NCBI GenBank assembly: GCA_905214855.1
Contig: CAJMNU010000045.1
Location: forward strand, 1 to 10,990
Direction: 5' to 3'
Length of the DNA stretch: 10,990 bases
Source of the DNA: an uncultured bacterium
GTDB taxonomy: Bacteria > Bacillota > Clostridia > Lachnospirales > Lachnospiraceae
Shown: piece after piece, positions 1-8,000 of the stretch
Position numbering within the stretch: position 1 is the stretch's first letter
How the letters are laid out: each line of letters begins with the position of its first letter
The notes under the pieces: generated by a model
The model's database searches: none
What the model was told of the DNA's origin: nothing
What the model saw: the letters and a program-made list of their open reading frames with translations, nothing else
Made by a program: the position numbers and the translations under genes

Positions 1-2
1 TC

Positions 3-56
3 ATTATACTTCCTATAAAAGAATTTATCGAAGCAGTATTTAGAAGTAAAATATAG
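3..56 (+). CDS. Possible 3' end of an upstream gene (partial)
   Basis: The third frame stays open from the left edge to a TAG at 54-56 and reads IILPIKEFIEAVFRSKI. This could be the amphipathic C-terminus of a protein that begins outside the window. The other two plus frames also close within this stretch and read less like protein. Only 17 residues are visible, so no family can be assigned and the frame may be open by chance. If real, the gene converges on the hydrolase, with 58 bp between the two stop codons. Confidence 0.25.
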   Translation: MILPIKEFIEAVFRSKI

Positions 57-114
57 TGGAGTGCATTTTATCTTTTTAATCTGAAAAATCAGGAGATGTT
101 ATACTAAAGTGGAT

Positions 115-1041
115 TTATATATGTTGTTCCAGCCAATGTAAGATATCTTTATATACAATAAGACGGTCTGTTTCGTTCAAAATTTCATGTCTGTCATTGG
201 GATAGAGTTTGAGTGACAGATCTTTCATATTCATTTTTTGAAATTGATGAAATACCTGTTTGACTCCTTTGCCAAAATTTCCGACAGGATCCATATCACC
301 AGAAAGCATCAGAATGGGAAGTGTGTTTGGGATTCGTTTTCGGTTTTTGGAGGAAGTGAGTGTCAACATGCCACGAAACATATAGTAATAAGCATTTACA
401 GTAAAGGAAAAGGTACACCAAGGGTGGGATGCGTAGAGATCCACCTGTTCGCTATCTTTAGATAGCCAGTCATATGGTGTGCGTGCTGGCTGGAAAGAAC
501 GATTGAATGATCCAAATGCCATTTTGTTGACCAATTCACTTCGATAGCGGTCTCCTTTGAAAAAAGCAATGATACGGCATAAAAGCATTCCAGACAGCAA
601 AATGGGAGCTGGCTGATAGCCTGTTCCTACAATGATAGCGCCGGAGAGGTTGTTCCCATAAAGTTGGAGATATTGGCGTAACAAAAAAGATCCCATACTG
701 TGTCCAAGCATAAAGTATGGAACAGAAGGAAAGTGTTTTTTCATAATATTGTATAGCTTGTGGATATCACCAACTACAACAGCATTTCCATTGTGGCTAT
801 GAAAATATCCATGATCTTCGTTTGTTTGAACAGATGCACCATGTCCGAGATGATCCTGCCCGACTACAAGATAACCCTGTTCACATAAAAAACGGGCAAA
901 ATTATCATATCGGTTGATATATTCTACCATTCCATGGCTGATTTGAAGAACTGCCTTTACAGAGGAGGAAGGAATCCAAGTAATGACATGGATTTTGGTG
1001 TATTTGTCACAGGAAAGAAAAGTAAATTCTTTTTTGGTCAT
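115..1041 (-). CDS. Alpha/beta hydrolase, monoacylglycerol lipase-like (serine hydrolase)
   Basis: This is a 308-residue alpha/beta hydrolase of the lysophospholipase/monoacylglycerol lipase (Hydrolase_4) type, predicted to cleave ester bonds of lipid-like substrates in the cytosol. No signal peptide or membrane segment is visible. The oxyanion region is the HG-x-x-E-x-x-x-RY motif at about 36-45, followed by the QDHLGHG strand-turn at 62-68. The nucleophile elbow GHSMG gives Ser115. SGDMDPVG gives the acid, probably Asp251, and PNDRHE gives His285, so the triad looks complete and the length is normal for the family. An in-frame ATG extends the frame to 1203, but AAAGG lies 9 nt before the ATG at 1041 (3 nt before another at 1047). 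The longer frame would translate the tandem repeats into a low-complexity VIT/LIT run, so I start at 1041. The gene is divergent from the recombinases and no link to the pump is evident. The true substrate is unknown. Confidence 0.88.
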   Translation of the reverse strand: MTKKEFTFLSCDKYTKIHVITWIPSSSVKAVLQISHGMVEYINRYDNFARFLCEQGYLVVGQDHLGHGASVQTNEDHGYFHSHNGNAVVVGDIHKLYNIMKKHFPSVPYFMLGHSMGSFLLRQYLQLYGNNLSGAIIVGTGYQPAPILLSGMLLCRIIAFFKGDRYRSELVNKMAFGSFNRSFQPARTPYDWLSKDSEQVDLYASHPWCTFSFTVNAYYYMFRGMLTLTSSKNRKRIPNTLPILMLSGDMDPVGNFGKGVKQVFHQFQKMNMKDLSLKLYPNDRHEILNETDRLIVYKDILHWLEQHI

Positions 1042-1057
1042 AATCATATTCCTTTCA

Positions 1058-1102
1058 GTTGTTAAAGTTATTAAAGTTATTAAAGTTATTACGGTTATTA
1101 CA
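1058..1102. repeat. Five 9-bp tandem repeats in the hydrolase leader
   Basis: Five consecutive 9-bp units on the plus strand read GTTGTTAAA, GTTATTAAA, GTTATTAAA, GTTATTACG and GTTATTACA. The two central copies are identical and the outer ones differ by one or two bases. The array ends 1 bp before the complement of the hydrolase Shine-Dalgarno site (1051-1057), so it would lie in that gene's 5' leader or overlap its promoter. It could be an array of regulator sites, or a slippage-prone tract whose copy number changes promoter or leader spacing. Confidence 0.8.
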
Positions 1103-1145
1103 GATAGAGAGTTCTTTACTGACAGCATACTAGAAAATGGATTGG

Positions 1146-1167
1146 ATGTCCATAACATACAGGACAT
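1146..1167. promoter_or_regulatory. Inverted repeat in the hydrolase/recombinase divergent spacer
   Basis: ATGTCC at 1146-1151 and GGACAT at 1162-1167 are perfect 6-bp arms around a 10-bp centre. The element lies in the roughly 200-bp spacer between two divergent genes, where an operator or a recombinase site could sit. No promoter that I would call with confidence is visible on either strand here. Confidence 0.4.
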
Positions 1168-1168
1168 G

Positions 1169-1182
1169 ACTTTTACAAAAGT
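1169..1182. promoter_or_regulatory. 14-bp near-perfect palindrome upstream of first recombinase
   Basis: ACTTTT and AAAAGT form 6-bp arms around a 2-bp centre (AC). The palindrome starts 2 bp after the preceding inverted repeat and lies about 60 bp before the recombinase start. Similar but less perfect A/T palindromes occur before the second recombinase (2129-2143) and just after the tetR promoter (3107-3119). It could be an operator or a recombinase-binding site, but A/T-rich palindromes also arise by chance in this base composition. Confidence 0.3.
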
Positions 1183-1244
1183 AAACATAAATAATGAATA
1201 CAAAAAGAGAAACTTACAGAAAAGAGAAAGGAAGGTGTGATGTT

Positions 1245-2078
1245 ATGGCGGTGGAAGAAGGCTGGAAACAACAGGAAGAAGAGAGTTTTATGGAACATCT
1301 GAGAAAAACACATAAAACAGAGAATACGATTCGGGCATATATAGAGGCGGTGCGTCAATTTTATGACAGGCATAAGGTGATAACAGAACAAGAATTACAT
1401 CTATATAAATTATTTCTGGTAGAACATTATAAACCACGGACTGTTAATCTGAGAATTTGTGCCATCAATTCTTATCTTGAATATATGGAGGAGCGGGAGT
1501 TTAGGCTTTCTATGGTGAAGATCCAACAGAAACCATATCTGGAACGAGTGATAAGTGAAGCGGATTATGAGTATTTGAAGACATGCCTAAAACGGGATGG
1601 GGAATGGATGTATTATTTTCTGATCCGATATATGGCAGCAACAGGGATGAGAGTGAGTGAGGTGGTGAAAGTGACTGTAGAGGATGTAAAAGCAGGGCAG
1701 AAAGACATTTATTCTAAAGATAATAAAGTAAGACGTGTGTATGTACCAAAATGTTTGAAAAAAGATACGATTCAATGGCTAAATCGTGAGAAAAAAGATA
1801 GCGGGAGTCTGTTTGTCAATGATAAGGGAGATTTGATAACTGACGCAGCGATTCGAGGACGGCTGAAAAAGATGGCTGTTATATATGGAATTAGCGAGAG
1901 CGTGATGTATCCACATTCCTTTCGGCATCGTTTTGCAAAAAGTTTTATGGAATATTGTGGAGATATCTCCATGCTTTCTGATCTTTTGGGACACGAAAGT
2001 ATGGAAACAACCAGAATTTATCTTAGGAGAACAAGTGCAGAACAACAACAGGTGGTTAATCTGGTAGTCGATTGGTAA
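1245..2078 (+). CDS. Tyrosine recombinase/integrase (first of a tandem pair)
   Basis: This 277-residue XerC/XerD-sized tyrosine recombinase is predicted to cut and rejoin DNA through a phosphotyrosine intermediate. The N-terminal SAM-like core-binding domain spans about 12-85 (the TIRAY segment is typical) and the catalytic domain about 100-270. The catalytic set is complete: Arg136 (ATGMRVSEV), Lys161 in the beta-hairpin, His224 and Arg227 (HSFRHRF), His250 (LLGHE) and Tyr259 (TTRIYL). The frame can extend to an ATG at 1194, but that ATG has no Shine-Dalgarno site, whereas AAAGGAAGG lies about 9 nt before the ATG at 1245. The gene after it is a paralogue, about half identical by eye. No excisionase, phage gene or attachment site is visible, so a stand-alone role such as promoter inversion or cassette movement is as likely as mobile-element integration. 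This is not obviously housekeeping XerC or XerD. Confidence 0.9.
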   Translation: MAVEEGWKQQEEESFMEHLRKTHKTENTIRAYIEAVRQFYDRHKVITEQELHLYKLFLVEHYKPRTVNLRICAINSYLEYMEEREFRLSMVKIQQKPYLERVISEADYEYLKTCLKRDGEWMYYFLIRYMAATGMRVSEVVKVTVEDVKAGQKDIYSKDNKVRRVYVPKCLKKDTIQWLNREKKDSGSLFVNDKGDLITDAAIRGRLKKMAVIYGISESVMYPHSFRHRFAKSFMEYCGDISMLSDLLGHESMETTRIYLRRTSAEQQQVVNLVVDW

Positions 2079-2128
2079 AGGAAATATATAAAGGAACAGA
2101 TAGATAAATAAAAATAGAAGAGAAAGAT

Positions 2129-2143
2129 ACTTTTAAAGAAAGT
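2129..2143. promoter_or_regulatory. Imperfect palindrome before the second recombinase
   Basis: The 15-bp stretch has arms ACTTT and AAAGT around a TAAAG centre and ends 13 bp before the second recombinase start. It shares the ACTTTT...AAAGT outline with the palindrome at 1169-1182. This may be a shared site for a DNA-binding protein or coincidence in A/T-rich DNA. Confidence 0.25.
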
Positions 2144-2156
2144 GACTGGTGAAAAA

Positions 2157-3002
2157 ATGGGAAATGCAGCAGATCCAATAGAAGATTTTTTGAAATATTT
2201 AAAAAAACAGGAATGTTCTATGAATACAATTCGGGCATATGGATGCGCAGTGAGAGGATTTTTTGAGCAATATAAAGAAGTTCGTATAGAATATTTAGAA
2301 TCATATAGAAAGTTTTTGCTGGAACATTATAAAGCGAGTAGTGCCAATTTGAAAATCAGTGCATTAAACCGTTTTTTGTGCTATTTGAATGAAAATGAGA
2401 GACTAAGGGATGGACAAAAAGAGTATCGTTTAGAAACGGCTGTGATACAAAGATGTTCCTATGCAGACAGGATCATTTCACAGGAAGATTATAAGATATT
2501 GACTGAGGGATTGAAAAAAGACAGATTAAAGATGTGGTATTTTTTGGTTCGTTTTTTGGCGGGAACAGGTGCTAGGGTGAGTGAAGTTATCCAGATCAGA
2601 GTAGAACATTTAAAACGGGGTTATATGGATCTATATTCAAAAGGTGGAAAGATAAGACGGGTTTATTTTCCGGAACAATTGGTACAGGAGACAAATAGAT
2701 GGATGGAAGAAAGGAAAATCCAGAGTGGTTTTTTGTTTGTAAACCGTCAAGGGAGGCAGATTACACCAAGAGGAGTTCGTGACCGTTTGAAATGCTTTGC
2801 GGTTCGTTATGGTGTTGATCCTAATACAGTATACCCACATTCCTTTCGGCATCGGTTTGCCAAAAATTTTCTGGAAAAAACAAAAGATATTGCTCTTTTA
2901 GCAGATCTGTTGGGGCATGAGAGTGTGGAAACGACACGTCTTTATTTAAGAAAATCCAGTGCTGAACAAAGAAAAATCATTGATGAGATAATAACATGGT
3001 AG
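2157..3002 (+). CDS. Tyrosine recombinase/integrase (second of a tandem pair)
   Basis: This 281-residue paralogue of the preceding gene has the same layout, with a core-binding domain at about 8-90 and a catalytic domain at about 105-275. All catalytic residues are present: Arg140 (GTGARVSEV), Lys165 (SKGGK), His228 and Arg231 (HSFRHRF), His254 (LLGHE) and Tyr263 (TTRLYL). A GTG at 2142 could add five residues, but it has no ribosome-binding site. The ATG at 2157 has a weak GGTG 5 nt upstream, so translation may be modest or coupled to the first gene, which ends 78 bp before. A 20-bp stretch is identical in the two genes (1911-1930 and 2835-2854, around the HSFRHR box). This supports duplication or strong constraint. 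Two intact adjacent recombinases may act as a heterodimer, or one may favour each orientation of an invertible site. The target is not visible. Confidence 0.9.
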   Translation: MGNAADPIEDFLKYLKKQECSMNTIRAYGCAVRGFFEQYKEVRIEYLESYRKFLLEHYKASSANLKISALNRFLCYLNENERLRDGQKEYRLETAVIQRCSYADRIISQEDYKILTEGLKKDRLKMWYFLVRFLAGTGARVSEVIQIRVEHLKRGYMDLYSKGGKIRRVYFPEQLVQETNRWMEERKIQSGFLFVNRQGRQITPRGVRDRLKCFAVRYGVDPNTVYPHSFRHRFAKNFLEKTKDIALLADLLGHESVETTRLYLRKSSAEQRKIIDEIITW

Positions 3003-3060
3003 ATTTAAATTATAAAAAAATTATAATAATGAAAAAAATATTAAATATGAATGGAGTGAA

Positions 3061-3089
3061 TTGACATGGTGACAAGGTGTCACTATAAT
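3061..3089 (+). promoter_or_regulatory. Consensus sigma-A promoter for tetR and the pump operon
   Basis: TTGACA at 3061-3066 and TATAAT at 3084-3089 are both exact consensus hexamers separated by an optimal 17 bp. Transcription should start near 3096-3098, giving a leader of about 100 nt before tetR. Such a strong core promoter needs repression, and the dyads lying over it fit that. No other promoter of this quality is visible before the four pump genes, so this one probably drives the whole unit. Confidence 0.88.
3069..3083. promoter_or_regulatory. Operator dyad O1, inside the promoter spacer
   Basis: GTGACAAGGTGTCAC has perfect 6-bp arms around AGG and fills most of the spacer between the -35 and -10 boxes. 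A protein bound here would block RNA polymerase. Its size and symmetry fit a TetR-family operator, and the adjacent TetR-family gene is the obvious candidate binder. That assignment is inferred from position. Confidence 0.8.
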
Positions 3090-3092
3090 AAA

Positions 3093-3107
3093 GTGACAAG
3101 GTGTCAT
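3093..3107. promoter_or_regulatory. Operator dyad O2, over the transcription start
   Basis: This second copy matches O1 at 14 of 15 positions, with a final T instead of C, so one arm pair is shortened to TGACA/TGTCA. It begins 3 bp after the -10 box and should cover the start site. The two centres are 24 bp apart, so two dimers could bind neighbouring sites and close the promoter together. Confidence 0.8.
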
Positions 3108-3195
3108 TTTTATAAAAGTTAAAAAAATAAACAAGAAAGGAACTAAAAAGAGAGAATAAAATAATGGATAAATTTTAAGAATAGGGGGGAAGGGA

Positions 3196-3855
3196 ATGCC
3201 AACAGAACGATTTTACAGGCTTCCTGAGGAAAAGAAAAGAGCGATTCAAAGGGCTGCGGTTCAAGAGTTTTCAAGAGTTCCTTTAGAAAATGTATCTATT
3301 AATAAGATCATACAGAACGCTGAAATCTCTCGTGGGAGCTTTTATACATATTTTGAAGATAAAAGAGAACTGATGCATTACATTTTGGAAGAGATGAACA
3401 GAGATTTAAGAAATTATCTTAGGCAATGTCTTTCTGAAAATGGAGGAGACATATATGATGCGGCAGAGCTGGTTCTTATCAAGGGAATGAAGAGATGTCA
3501 GAGTAAGAACGAAGACTATCAGTTTTTTCAAAATATCCTCACGAGCAGCAATGAGATGGGAGAATTGCTTGACGAAAATATTCAGGAAAACAGATGTGGT
3601 ACTGTGATGGAAATGTTGTTATGCGAAGAAAGTGTGATACCCAAGGGATATGAGAAAGAATTCAGAGAAGTATTACAGGTATTGCAGGCACTTATCATAC
3701 AGACTTTTGGTATGAAGTTTATTGGAAAAAAGACAGATGAGGAACTTTTAGAAGCGTTTAGGTTTAAAGTAGATCTGCTTCGGAGAGGATTTCAAAATTT
3801 TTGTAAAGAAGAGAAGGAGAGGGGAAAGAAAGATGAAATAAAAGTTGAAATATGA
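3196..3855 (+). CDS. TetR/AcrR-family transcriptional regulator
   Basis: This 219-residue TetR-family regulator has an N-terminal helix-turn-helix at about 15-60. VSINKIIQNAEISRG is followed by the hallmark recognition-helix and tail segment SFYTYFEDKREL (48-59). The remainder is a helical ligand-binding and dimerisation domain, which in this family varies too much to predict the inducer. The start ATG follows a very strong purine-rich site (AGGGGGG, 6 nt upstream). The C-terminal tail is short and highly charged (EEKERGKKDEIKVEI). Two matching dyads cover the promoter just upstream, so autorepression is likely, together with repression of the pump genes that follow after a 75-bp purine-rich gap. 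In efflux operons such regulators usually bind a pump substrate or related toxic molecule. The actual ligand cannot be read here. Confidence 0.92.
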   Translation: MPTERFYRLPEEKKRAIQRAAVQEFSRVPLENVSINKIIQNAEISRGSFYTYFEDKRELMHYILEEMNRDLRNYLRQCLSENGGDIYDAAELVLIKGMKRCQSKNEDYQFFQNILTSSNEMGELLDENIQENRCGTVMEMLLCEESVIPKGYEKEFREVLQVLQALIIQTFGMKFIGKKTDEELLEAFRFKVDLLRRGFQNFCKEEKERGKKDEIKVEI

Positions 3856-3930
3856 AAAGAAAATAAAAAGAAACAAAAAGAAATCAGACTATACAATTCA
3901 ATATAGAAGAAATAGAAAGAGGGAAAAAGA

Positions 3931-4986
3931 ATGAAAATGAAAACAGTGGCTATTTGGGGTGTTGTTTTTGCAATCGGAGCTGCGATAACGGTTCCCAAAT
4001 TTCTGAAACAGGAAGAGACCATAGAGATTGCGGTGACACCAGTGGTGGAAGCAGAATATCCGCAAACAGATACGATCGTAGTGCAGAGCAGTTTGATGGG
4101 TTTGATCGAACCTTCAGATCTATATTATGTAGTTCCCAAAATGCCCGGAGAGGTCACAGAGGTTTTGGTGAAAACCGGAGATATTGTAAAAGTGGGAGAT
4201 GTTCTGGCTAAAATAGACACAAAGCAGGTAGATGCTGCTAGGATCAATCTGGATACAGCAAGAGTTTCTATGCAGGATGCCCAGACCAACTTGCAGAGAA
4301 TGCAGGTGCTATATGAAAGTGGAGATATCTCTGCACAGAGTTTTGAACAGATTAAAAGCAGTGCAGAGATGGCAAAATTGCAGTATGAAGCAGCACAGCT
4401 TGCTTATAATACACAGGTAGAATACAGTCAGATCACTGCACCAATTGCAGGAAAGATTGAAAGCTGTGATATGGAAGTAAAAGATATGGTAGCTCAGTCA
4501 TCACCAGTGTGTGTGATTACAGGAGAAGGGAATCGAGCTGTTCGTTTTTCTGTACCTGAGAGAGTGGTAAAGGGGCTTGCTGTTGGGCAGCAGATCGTAT
4601 TGGAAAAAAACGGAAGCAGTTATTCAGGTGAGATTACAGAGATCGCTTCTATGGTAGACCCGCAGACGGGGCTGTTTCAGGTAAAAGGAAATATTGTGGA
4701 TGGAGAGGCGTTGATGAATGGTTCTTATGCAAAGGTGACAATGGATGCACAAAGAGCTGAAGGTGTAATGACCATTCCTTTGGATGCCGTATACTATAAA
4801 GATACAGAACCATATGTATATCTGTATCAAGATGGAGTGGTGACTGAGAGAGCCATTGCAACTGGTCTTTCTAATAATGAGAAGATTCAGGTGACAGAGG
4901 GGCTTACAAATGAAGATCAGGTTATTGTGTCATGGACAACCGATTTATATGAGGGAGCGAATGTAAATCTTCGTGAGGAACAGTAA
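3931..4986 (+). CDS. RND efflux adaptor (HlyD/AcrA-type membrane fusion protein)
   Basis: This 351-residue adaptor would link the permease to a TolC-like partner outside the membrane. A hydrophobic N-terminal segment (about 5-22) after two lysines could be a signal peptide or an anchor. No lipobox cysteine is present. The biotinyl-lipoyl-like half-domains lie at about 67-97 (PKMPGEVTEVLVKTGD) and 166-197 (ITAPIAGKIES), split by an alpha-helical hairpin at about 100-160. Beta-barrel and membrane-proximal domains follow to the C-terminus. The hairpin tip carries Arg123, Leu127 and Ser134 with the R-x3-L-x6-S spacing known as the TolC-contacting RLS motif of AcrA and MacA. GAAAGAGGG supports the ATG at 3931. 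The stop codon overlaps the Shine-Dalgarno site of the permease gene, which implies tight co-expression. Confidence 0.92.
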   Translation: MKMKTVAIWGVVFAIGAAITVPKFLKQEETIEIAVTPVVEAEYPQTDTIVVQSSLMGLIEPSDLYYVVPKMPGEVTEVLVKTGDIVKVGDVLAKIDTKQVDAARINLDTARVSMQDAQTNLQRMQVLYESGDISAQSFEQIKSSAEMAKLQYEAAQLAYNTQVEYSQITAPIAGKIESCDMEVKDMVAQSSPVCVITGEGNRAVRFSVPERVVKGLAVGQQIVLEKNGSSYSGEITEIASMVDPQTGLFQVKGNIVDGEALMNGSYAKVTMDAQRAEGVMTIPLDAVYYKDTEPYVYLYQDGVVTERAIATGLSNNEKIQVTEGLTNEDQVIVSWTTDLYEGANVNLREEQ

Positions 4987-5001
4987 GGAGGAACGGCAAA
5001 T

Positions 5002-8000
5002 ATGAATTTGACAAAAAATGTCCTGAAAAGACCAGTCACAACACTTTTATGTGTACTGTGTCTGATCGTTTTTGGAATTTCTTCCGTGACGGGGGCAAAG
5101 CTGGAGCTGACTCCGGATATGGAAATGCCTATGATGATCATTAGCACAATATATCCGGGAGCCAGTCCGGAAGACGTGAATGAACTTGTTACAAAACCAA
5201 TTGAAGAGGTAACAGGTATCCTTAGTGGAATTGAATCAACTACGTCTTATTCTCAAGAAAATGTTTCTATGGTTCTTTTGGAATATGAGTATGGTTCTGA
5301 TATGGATAATGCATATTCTGAATTAAAGAAAAAGATAGACAGTTTAAATAATACACTTCCGGATGATTGTCAAGAACCAACAATCGTAGAATTTAACATC
5401 AACGATCAGGCTTCTGTTATTTTATCGGTTAGAAATAGTAATGTACAGAATATGTATAACTTTGTGAAGAACACATTACAGCCTGAATTTGAAAAAATCT
5501 CTTCTGTGGCAAGCGTGGATTCCAGTGGTGGTGAAAAAGAGTATGTTCGGGTGGAAATTCTTCCGGATAAACTGCAGCAGTATCATTTGAATATGAATGC
5601 GATCGCACAGACTGTAGCAAGTGCAGATTTTACATTCCCAGCAGGAACAACAAAGATGGGAAGCCAGAATCTTTCTGTCAGTGCGGGAAGTACATATAAT
5701 ACAGTAGAAAGTCTGAAACAGATTGTCATTCCAATGGGAAATGGAAATCTGATCCATTTGGAAGATGTGGCAAATGTATATATGGCAAAATCGGATGATA
5801 ATGGTATCAGCCGTTATGACGGACAAGATACGATGACATTGTCCATCAAAAAACAACAATCTGCATCTGCAGTGGAAGTTTCACGAGAAGTGCAAAAAAC
5901 GATCAACAAAATGGAAGCAGAACATCCAGGGCTTGATATTATTGTAGTCAGCGACAGCAGTGAGATGATCAAATCATCCTTAAAGTCAGTATTTCAGACA
6001 TTAATCATGGCGATCGTGATCTCTATGGTGATCATTTTCCTGTTTTTTGGCGATATCAAGGCATCTTTGATCGTGGGTACTTCCATTCCAGTATCTATTC
6101 TTACCGCATTCTGCCTGATGTATGTGATGGGATTTTCACTCAATGTTATTACGATGGGAAGTTTGGTCCTTGGTGTCGGTATGATGGTAGATAACTCGAT
6201 CGTTGTGCTGGAGAGCTGTTTCAGGGCAAACACCGGTAATGGATTTTTACAATATCGTGAGGCTGCTTTGAAGGGAACTGGCATTGTAAGTCGTTCTATA
6301 TTTGGATCAACTGTAACAACCTGTGTTGTTTTTATCCCGATTGCGTTGATGAAAGGAATGTCAGGGCAGTTATTTAAACCATTAGGATTTACCATTGTAT
6401 TCTGTATGGTTGCATCTTTGATCTCTGCAATGACAATCGTACCGCTTTGCTACGCTTTTTATCGTCCAAAAGAAAAAGAAGCACCGATGTCTGAGCTGGT
6501 AAAAAGGATGCAGAATGCATATCGCCATATGATGGAACACATCCTTCCGAAACGTAGGACAGTTATTGTTGTTACGGTTTTGCTTTTAGTTCTTTCACTG
6601 GCTATGGCAACAAAACTTAAAATGGAGATGATGCCAGTAGGAGATGAAGGAAGAATCCAAGTTTCAGCAGAATTGAAACCGGGTCTTACCAATGAAAAAG
6701 TCAATGAGATTTTGAGTGTCATTGAAGAGTATGTTGCAAACGATGAAAATGTGGAATCTTATATGCTTTCTTATGGAGGAAGCGGAACGACTATGTTGGG
6801 AAGCGGAACAGCTACCGTGACAGCTTATCTGAAAGATGACAGAAAGATAAAAACAGATGATCTGGTGAATGTCTGGAAGCCTGTTCTTTGTGGTTTGCCG
6901 GATTGTTCTGTGACTGTAGATTCTATGAGTACCATGAGTATGATGGAAACAGATCTGGGTTACTATGAAGTAATCGTTCAAAGTGCCCAATATGAAGATG
7001 CAAAAGAGGTATCTGACCGTCTGGTAGAGGAGTTGAAAAATCGCAATGATGTGACACAGGTGCATTCCACTTTGGAAAATGCAGCACCGATTGTTAAATT
7101 GGAGATTGATCCGGTCAAGACTGCAGCAGAAGGTTTGACACCAATTGCAGTAGCAACTTCTGTGAATGGAATTCTTGGCGGTACAGAGGCAATGACCATG
7201 GATGTCAATGGCGAGGAAGTCAGTGTTATGGTGGAATATGGTCCAGAAGAGTATAACACGCTGGAAAAAGTAAAAGATATTCTTTTGCCGACTTCTACGG
7301 GTGGTTTTGTGGCGCTGACTGATCTTGCGGATATCCGTATGGAGGACAGCCCACAGGCGATCGAACGTATCAACAAGCAGTATCAGGTGACAATTACTGC
7401 AAACTACACAGATCAGGCTACAGAGATGACAAAAACAGAACTGGATAAGATAGTTCGGGAACAATATGCAGTGGGAAGTATATCCATAGCAGAAAATGCA
7501 ATGACAGAGATGATGAATGAAGAATTTTCAAGCCTGTTTACTGCAATTGGAATGGCAGTCTTTCTGGTATTTGTAGTTATGGCAGCACAGTTTGAATCTC
7601 CTAAATTTTCCATTATGGTTATGACAACAATCCCATTCAGTTTGATCGGAGCATTTGGATTCCTGTTCTATACAGATGTCAGCATCAGTATGCCATCTCT
7701 GCTTGGATTTATGATGCTGGTAGGAAATGTTGTAAATAATGGTATCTTATATGTAGATACAGTAAATCAGTATCGTGCCGAAATGGATATGAAGACAGCT
7801 CTGATAGAGGCAGGGGCAACCCGTCTCAGACCGATCCTTATGACAACATTGACAACTGTTGTCTCCATGATCCCTATGGCAGCAGGATATGGTGATAATG
7901 GTCAATTGATGCAGGGATTGGCGCTTGTCAACGTAGGAGGACTGACTGCTTCCACGATTTTGGCATTGATCTTATTGCCAGTCTACTATACATTGCTGAA

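Noticed and set aside
81..92. CTGA-AAAA-TCAG stem-loop as terminator of the hydrolase gene
   Set aside because: The stem is only 4 bp and is followed by an A-rich, not T-rich, tract in the direction of hydrolase transcription.
983..1240. An 85-codon plus-strand frame running through the 9-bp repeats
   Set aside because: It overlaps the start of the hydrolase gene in antisense and translates the tandem repeat into a VIKVIKVI run. There is no supporting ribosome-binding site.
3009..3027. ATTATAA...TTATAAT hairpin after the second recombinase as a terminator
   Set aside because: The stem has no G or C and no T-run follows on the plus strand, so it would be too weak to call.
3003..3195. Invertible promoter bounded by inverted repeats
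   Set aside because: Apart from the short operator dyads and an A/T-rich ATTATAA/TTATAAT hairpin at about 3009-3027, I found no pair of long inverted repeats flanking the promoter.
6664..7464. A 266-codon open frame on the minus strand inside the RND permease gene
   Set aside because: It is antisense to a clear conserved RND coding sequence, is rich in Cys, His and Ile with no recognisable domain, and has no ribosome-binding site I could support.
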